NCBI GenBank assembly: GCA_905331475.1 | Contig: CAJNYU010000059.1 | Span: forward strand, 1-64,000 | Direction: 5' to 3' | Origin: Rotaria socialis | Taxonomy: Eukaryota > Rotifera > Eurotatoria > Philodinida > Philodinidae | DNA length: 64,000 bases | Shown here: in pieces, positions 58,358 through 64,000 of the stretch | How the letters are laid out: each line of letters starts with the position of its first letter | Numbering within the stretch: the first letter of the stretch is position 1 | Program-made: the position numbers and the translations under genes | Notes under the pieces: generated by a model | Database searches by the model: none | Told to the model about the DNA's origin: nothing | What the model saw: only the letters and a program-made list of their open reading frames with translations

Positions 58358-61300
58358 TTACAATCGTTTAGAATGATTTAAACGCTGAAAAACACTACTG
58401 TTCATTGGATTTGTTTTTCGTAAATCAATCGTGCTAGCTGACGTTTTACGTTTAGGATTTAAACTAGTCGATGGAAGAGCAGTAGGTACTGTCGTATTAT
58501 TTGCAAGAGGCTTTTGATGAGGCCAAGACGATGGTGGTTTTCGGAGATTTTTAGGCGATGATATTGATGTTGATTCGAGACTAGTATTTGAGCTAAATAA
58601 TCGACGAGTTCGTGGTGATGGTCGGTTCAATGATGCAGATTCATTATTGGTTGTATTTGACATTTGATAAGCACGTAATGGTTTTTCATTTGGTCGAGTA
58701 AATGATGAACGAAGAAGTTGATTACTATTTAGAAAAAAATTCGGTGGAGAACGAGTTTTTGTTAAATGTGTAGCTTTTGGACTATTCATCGTTGTTGTAG
58801 AAACATTTTGACATGAACTTGCGTGGCCAAGACGAGTAGAAACTTTACGAATGATGGGAGAATATGCACGGAATGATGAGTCTACAACAGACTGAATATT
58901 AAGAATTTTAGCTTTCGGTTTAGCCGATGCTAGACGATGATTAGTAATGGTTGTTGCAGTTGATGTAGTTGATGTAGTTGTAGTGGTTCTTGTTGCTGTA
59001 GTTGCGGCTGCAGTAAGAGTCGAAGATGAAGAAACTTCATCAGGTTCCATTGTATTTTGTAATGTAAAAGGCTGAGGTAATGATGGTGGTGGAGAAGTAG
59101 TAAGAGTTTTTGATGCTTCGTCAACATCTTTCTCAGTCCATATTCTTCTCGATACAGCACAACGTTGTATATGTCGACTTGAACGAATTCCATTAGCTGC
59201 ATTATTATTATTATTATTCGATATTGATCGTAAACTTTCAGCTGATGGTGTTCGTTTGGAAATTGATGTTTTACTCTGTTGATTTTGTTGACCATTGGAA
59301 GTATATGTTGGGTAACTATAAGCTGATGTTGATGTTTTCAACAAACTTGTTGGTCGACCATGAGATAATGATGTTCGTCTACTATTATTACGAATATTAC
59401 TATCGTGACTTAATCGACGAGTTGAACTGAACGTAAGACGTCGAGTAAGTTCATCAGCAAGAGTCTCATCGTTTGGTTCAGATTTAGTTTCGTTTATTTC
59501 GTTGGAAGTTGTCTCGAGTGGACATGACCGTGGAGTTGGTTCAACAGTTTCACTTACATTCGATTGAGTTTCAAAGCCTTCATCTAACGTCTCCGAATCG
59601 GATGATAAGGATGGCATTGTGGGCAAACAACGATGATCATCATTTGAAGCATCAGCAGGCAATGATGAACTCGAAGATTGTTGACTATCATCGTCAATGA
59701 GATTTGGTATTGATGATAACTGAAATCAATTCATTTTTTAGAAATAGTTTTCGAAAGACGAATTTTCATTTATTTAAGATTAAAAAACTAAGCTTCTTCT
59801 TTTTTTAAATCAATAGAAAATTTCCCTCTAAAATGTGTAGATCGGTTTTTTTTTGCTTTTAAATCTCAACATTTTTTGATACTGTTAGTTATTTTTCATT
59901 AAGAATTAAAGTGCAGAGACAAAAAAAACAGAAGAAGCAGTTTTTTTTATATACTTACTTGCTGTTAGTTACCAAGAAAAAGCAAATTATTTATGTTTTC
60001 GTTAAAGCATTCCTAATCCCCAAGAATTATAACTACAGTGCTAATACTAAGTAATGTTAAAGAATAATTATGCGTGCATAAGTGTTTATATGTTATATTC
60101 ATCTAGACTGTTTTTTTTTTCTTCAGAATATTAATCATTCATACAAAAAATACGGTGTTATCAACTACATGAAAAGAACGAAATAAATCAAGAATAAAGC
60201 TTATAACGGAATCAAAAAAAGAAACGAATGAAACAAAACGAAAACTAGAAATGTGCTGCTTATAAATGGAAAACGGTCTCTGTCTAAAATAAACCAATAA
60301 CATAAACGTATCACTGTTTCACAAGAAAACCAATAAACAAAAAGAACTAGACAACACATCAAATCAATAACAAAGTTGTTTCAATAACCTTTCGTTCTGA
60401 TGTTAAAATCATAAATGCATGAAATACATATAAAGAGAAAAAAACAGAAGAAGAAAAAGAAGAAGATTAGTTTGAATCACGCACAACTCCATGATGTCAA
60501 TGTTCACTTGTTGATTGTTGTATCTGTTTGATATTGAATGCGTGGCGTGATAGAAAATATTATCTTCTTAGATTTGAGAACAATATGAAAAAAAATAGAA
60601 ATAGATTTTTAGCAACAAAAAAAAACTAAATAGAGATCGTTGATTATGATTTTTCTTTTTTGTTTCTGTTGTTGACATAGTTTTGTATAAATCATCATTA
60701 ATATTGAATATCGAATTTGATGAAATATATTCGTGTACCAATGAAATAACTAGAAAAATTAGTAGAAGCAAACAAGACAAAGCCAAGCAAACATGAAAAA
60801 CAGTAACAGAAGAGAAAACAAAAAGACACAAAGAAGAAAAACAAAAGATTTTAAGCAATTAATTATAAGTGTTAGTGAATCAAAGACTAATAATATATTG
60901 GATTTTTCAAGATTAGCCTGTATATGCTAGATTTCTTTACCTCAGTAGTATTTTGTACATCAGATGATGATGATGATGACGATGATGTCATTGGTGTTAA
61001 TGTTGATAGATAATGAGAATTCTCTTTGTTATTATCATTATTATTTGAATATTTCATATGTTGAAGATTTGTTGACGGTGGCGTTATAGAATCAGTATTT
61101 TTATAGTCAATAGATACAACTGAATCATTTGGTGTTGATTGATCATTAGATGGATCAAATAGACGTCGTATTGGTGTTGTTAAATAAAATGATGGTTGAA
61201 TTTCACAAACAGATATAACACGAGCTGTTGAAGATTCATTTGATGGCAATAGATGATCATCGTTAATAGTACTATTAAGAGAATCGATTTCTTCTGTCAT

Positions 61301-63007
61301 CGCCGTTGTTGCTATCGTAGCTGATGTTGCTACTGCTGAACAACAATCCATTTTCGTATCATTATCATCGTCTTGTTGATGATGATTGAAAGTTGGTGAA
61401 ATGAAAACATCATCCTATGAGAACAAAATTCTTAGTACAATCCTTGTCACATGAAAACCTAGAACATGACATCAGTCCTGTTACTTATCTCGAGATGCAA
61501 CTGTGGACATGAGCAATGATGATAAACTTAAAAGCATCTATTTTTGAAACTAATCAGAACCGATATTACCTCATTTGTAGTGATCTTTCTAGTAGGAAAA
61601 AAATTCCGAAGCAAGTTTTTTTTATAGTGATAATACTTGGTCACTACGTATCTCATATAAATGTGCTACTTTATTGCAATGACTATCGTATTACAGTTCT
61701 ACCTATTCAAAATTCAAACAGAGAGTAAATCTCAACATTTCTCATAGTTCATGTTTTACAAAAGAAAAAAAAATTAATTTACCGACTGGTGATCTTCTAT
61801 TACCGTTGTTGCTGGTGTACATAGAGGAAGAGCATTAAATGGTCGTTTGGTAAAAACAGTTCTCGCTGCCGGTGAATGACCACGTTTACGAGGTATTGCA
61901 TTTGGTAATAAATTTTGTGTGCGAAGTGTTGTGGTTGTTGTGATTGGTTCCATGAGTTCTTCGTGTTCATCATTTGTATAAGAAATATCACGTGACGATC
62001 CACAGAAACGTTCACGTGAAGTATTATTAACTTTAAATCGTTGTCTTGCAGTCGTTGGTGTTAATGGAACATTAAGATGATCCCGAAATATATTTGTATC
62101 TGAGCCATATTGGTTTTGGGAACTTCGTATTAACCGTGCTGTTGTTGGCGTTGGAAGAAGTCGATTTTCAAATGAACGTTGTTGTTGCTGTTGTTTCAAT
62201 AATAATTCATTACGACGATGTTGTTCAACATTTTGCATATGAGCAAGACGAAGTTTATCAATAAATTGTCCAAGTGTTGAAAAACAAGTTTCAATGGATA
62301 AATCCCACAGACAAAAATAATTCGATAAATCTTTTTCATATTTTTTTAATTTATTTTCGTCATCAAACAACCTCGTAAATACACTTTGTAATTCAATGAG
62401 TGTTACTTTAATATGTTCAGGTAAAATAATTAATTGTTGTTGTAATTCTCTTAGTGTAGTATTTAATTGTTTATAACGCGTAAATAGTAAACGTATATCA
62501 ATATAAATTGGTATATATTTTATTGCTGATAAATCTTTTAACTTCAATAATATTTGATTATCAAATATATTCAATAATGTCGGATATTGTTCTTCCAGTA
62601 AATGACAAAGTACATGTGCTAAAGTTGTATTTTGTTTAGGTGTACGTGTTGAAAGTACTGATAAAAGTGAATCAAAATGAAGGCCAGGTATTGTTTTGCC
62701 TGTTATACTATTGTAAAGTAAACAAAGTAAATGAAGAATACCCGGCAATTGTTCATTGTTTAGAATAACTTGAACACTTTCAAGTAGATCATTTATATGT
62801 TTACTCATACGTTCAAGTTGTGTGGGTGCTTCTTCACGAAATTTCAGGTATATCAATTTAAATTCATATGCTGGCACACGAACAAGTTTAACAAAAAATT
62901 GTTCTATAAGTACCAAACCATGTGTTGAACCTTTGTGTGCTAATACACGTGCTTTATCTTCTGGTCGCTTATCAAATTGTTTGTTTAAAGCAGTGACAGC
63001 ATCGAGC
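58358..63007 (-). CDS. FHDC1: FH2 (formin) protein, FHDC1-like, copy B (5' end outside the window)
   Basis: Three exons seen: 61783-63007, 60941-61414, 58358-59719, about 1019 residues, with further 5' exon(s) beyond the window or in 63008-64000. The first visible exon begins in the same codon phase and at the same place in the FH2 core as exon 2 of copy A. The core reads TALNKQFDKRPEDKARVL, LIEQFFVKLVRVPAYEFKL, QLPGILHLLCLLYNSITG, NTTLAHVLCHLLEEQYP, and CFSTLGQFIDKLRLAHMQN. After the FH2 domain comes ~650 residues of low-complexity Ser/Thr/Asn-rich tail with basic patches (RTRRLFSSN, SRRTSLSHGRPTS). Vertebrate FHDC1 likewise has an FH2 domain followed by a long disordered tail, which binds microtubules (family knowledge). 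The canonical GNxMN block is again missing (LYNSI). Confidence 0.78.
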
Positions 63008-64000
63008 CTAAATGAATAAGAAAATATTGTTTTCGTTTAATTATACCAAAAATAATATTTATCATATATATGCCGATTGCTACATCGAATTTTTCTCTTT
63101 GTTTAGATATTTTGCAAGGGCGTGACAATGAAAACAAATGTTTTCTCATTACTCGTTATGAAAAGCTTTATTTCTATGAATACAATTAAAGTATGAGTAG
63201 GTGAAATGTACTGAATTGAGAGCGAAGTTTAACTCCGAGATTATTCGAAAACTTTGAATTTTATTCATCATATAATTAGAAAAACAGCTTTCATGACTTT
63301 TGAAAATTATTGTTTAACTACTGAGAGAATCTTTTATTTCTCAATACGCAAGCAGTAATGCTTCGACTATTGGAGAAGTTCACCTTGAAGTAATTGAAAA
63401 CAACAGTGAAATTACATTTAAAAAAACACTGATTTTGATTATTAATTATAGAAAACGAAGTAGATTTTTCTTCTGAATGTAAATATGATATATTTTTCTT
63501 TTAAAAATGACTTCTCAAGGACAATGTCTCGGGAAAAAAAATTCCTATTTATGATTTTTTGCTATTGTACTAAAAAATCATCTTTCTTAATAATCAAACA
63601 ATCGTTTTCATATTCATTTGCTCTATCAAAAAATATCATTTGAATCAACCTAGAATAACAGTTTCAAAGTCAATTCGATGATTTCGATTCAAACGCGGTA
63701 CAAAGAAGATTTTGAATTGTTGACAACATAAAAATTTCTATTTTGATTTTTTTAGTTATTCGGATATTTGTGAAGCCCTTTTTTTCTATAAATCATTACA
63801 TGTAAACGATGATAGACATAAGTCAAACATAAGTTGTATTTCTACCTACTAAGCAGTACTTGAGCGACGAGTAAAAAGTGGCTATTGAAAAATCTTAATA
63901 TTTGAGTAAGGAAGCCTCATGTAAAGTTAAACATTCGCTCATGTTTTTTAAAATAAAATGATTGTATGTCCTATAATAAATAAATTTTAAGTAAAATGAA
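63008..64000. other. Probable intron of FH2 copy B, right edge
   Basis: AT-rich with an acceptor (CATTTAG, transcript sense) at 63008-63014. No exon was recognised up to the window end, so the next upstream exon probably lies outside. Confidence 0.4.

Overview
The window is AT-rich eukaryotic DNA. Almost every gene is split by short GT-AG introns, usually 50-70 bp, and the proteins are animal ones (IQSEC, WDR81, TDP1, MESD, MAGT1/TUSC3, FHDC1-type formins). Short introns, strong A/T codon bias and intergenic gaps of 1-4 kb fit a small-genome invertebrate. A bdelloid rotifer is my best guess, but nothing here proves the taxon. I found no rRNA, tRNA, CRISPR, virus-like or LTR element.

Layout. 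1-4.6 kb is gene-poor and holds short palindromes plus a hAT-like DNA transposon remnant (692-1765) with a 132-bp hairpin nested inside it. 4.6-7.1 kb (+) is an intron-poor gene for an 816-residue repeat protein. 10.9-11.8 kb (+) is a two-exon coiled-coil gene, convergent with IQSEC (12.3-19.6 kb, -), an ARF exchange factor. 23.7-32.9 kb (-) is WDR81, a BEACH/WD40 endosomal protein, with 30 exons that sum to a whole number of codons. 33.1-37.5 kb (-) is TDP1, which carries an N-terminal poly(ADP-ribose)-binding zinc finger of PBZ type. Just upstream on the same strand is a two-exon small membrane protein (37.6-37.9 kb). 41.0-42.4 kb (-) is MESD. 43.7-44.1 kb (+) is an interrupted reading frame. 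44.7-46.7 kb (-) is a single-pass LRR-type surface protein. 50.9-55.1 kb (-) is the MAGT1/TUSC3 oxidoreductase subunit of oligosaccharyltransferase; its longest intron contains a ~610-bp foldback element. 55.9-58.0 kb (+) and 58.4-63.0 kb (-, 5' end outside the window) are two divergent FH2 (formin) paralogs placed tail to tail.

The genes do not form one pathway. Two loose themes are visible. One is the secretory and membrane system (MESD folding LDL-receptor-type proteins in the ER, MAGT1 in N-glycosylation, WDR81 and IQSEC in endosome and ARF traffic, and an LRR surface protein that would pass through the ER). The other is DNA repair (PBZ-TDP1). The observations most worth following are the PBZ-TDP1 fusion, the tail-to-tail formin pair with a shared intron and an eroded FH2 core motif, the small membrane gene in front of TDP1, and the nested and foldback hairpin elements.

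All gene models are manual splice-site readings. Frame continuity across every exon junction was checked by hand for TDP1, MESD, MAGT1, IQSEC, the LRR gene and the complete formin. For WDR81 it was checked at the 5' junctions and by total length. Exon edges may still be off by a few bases.
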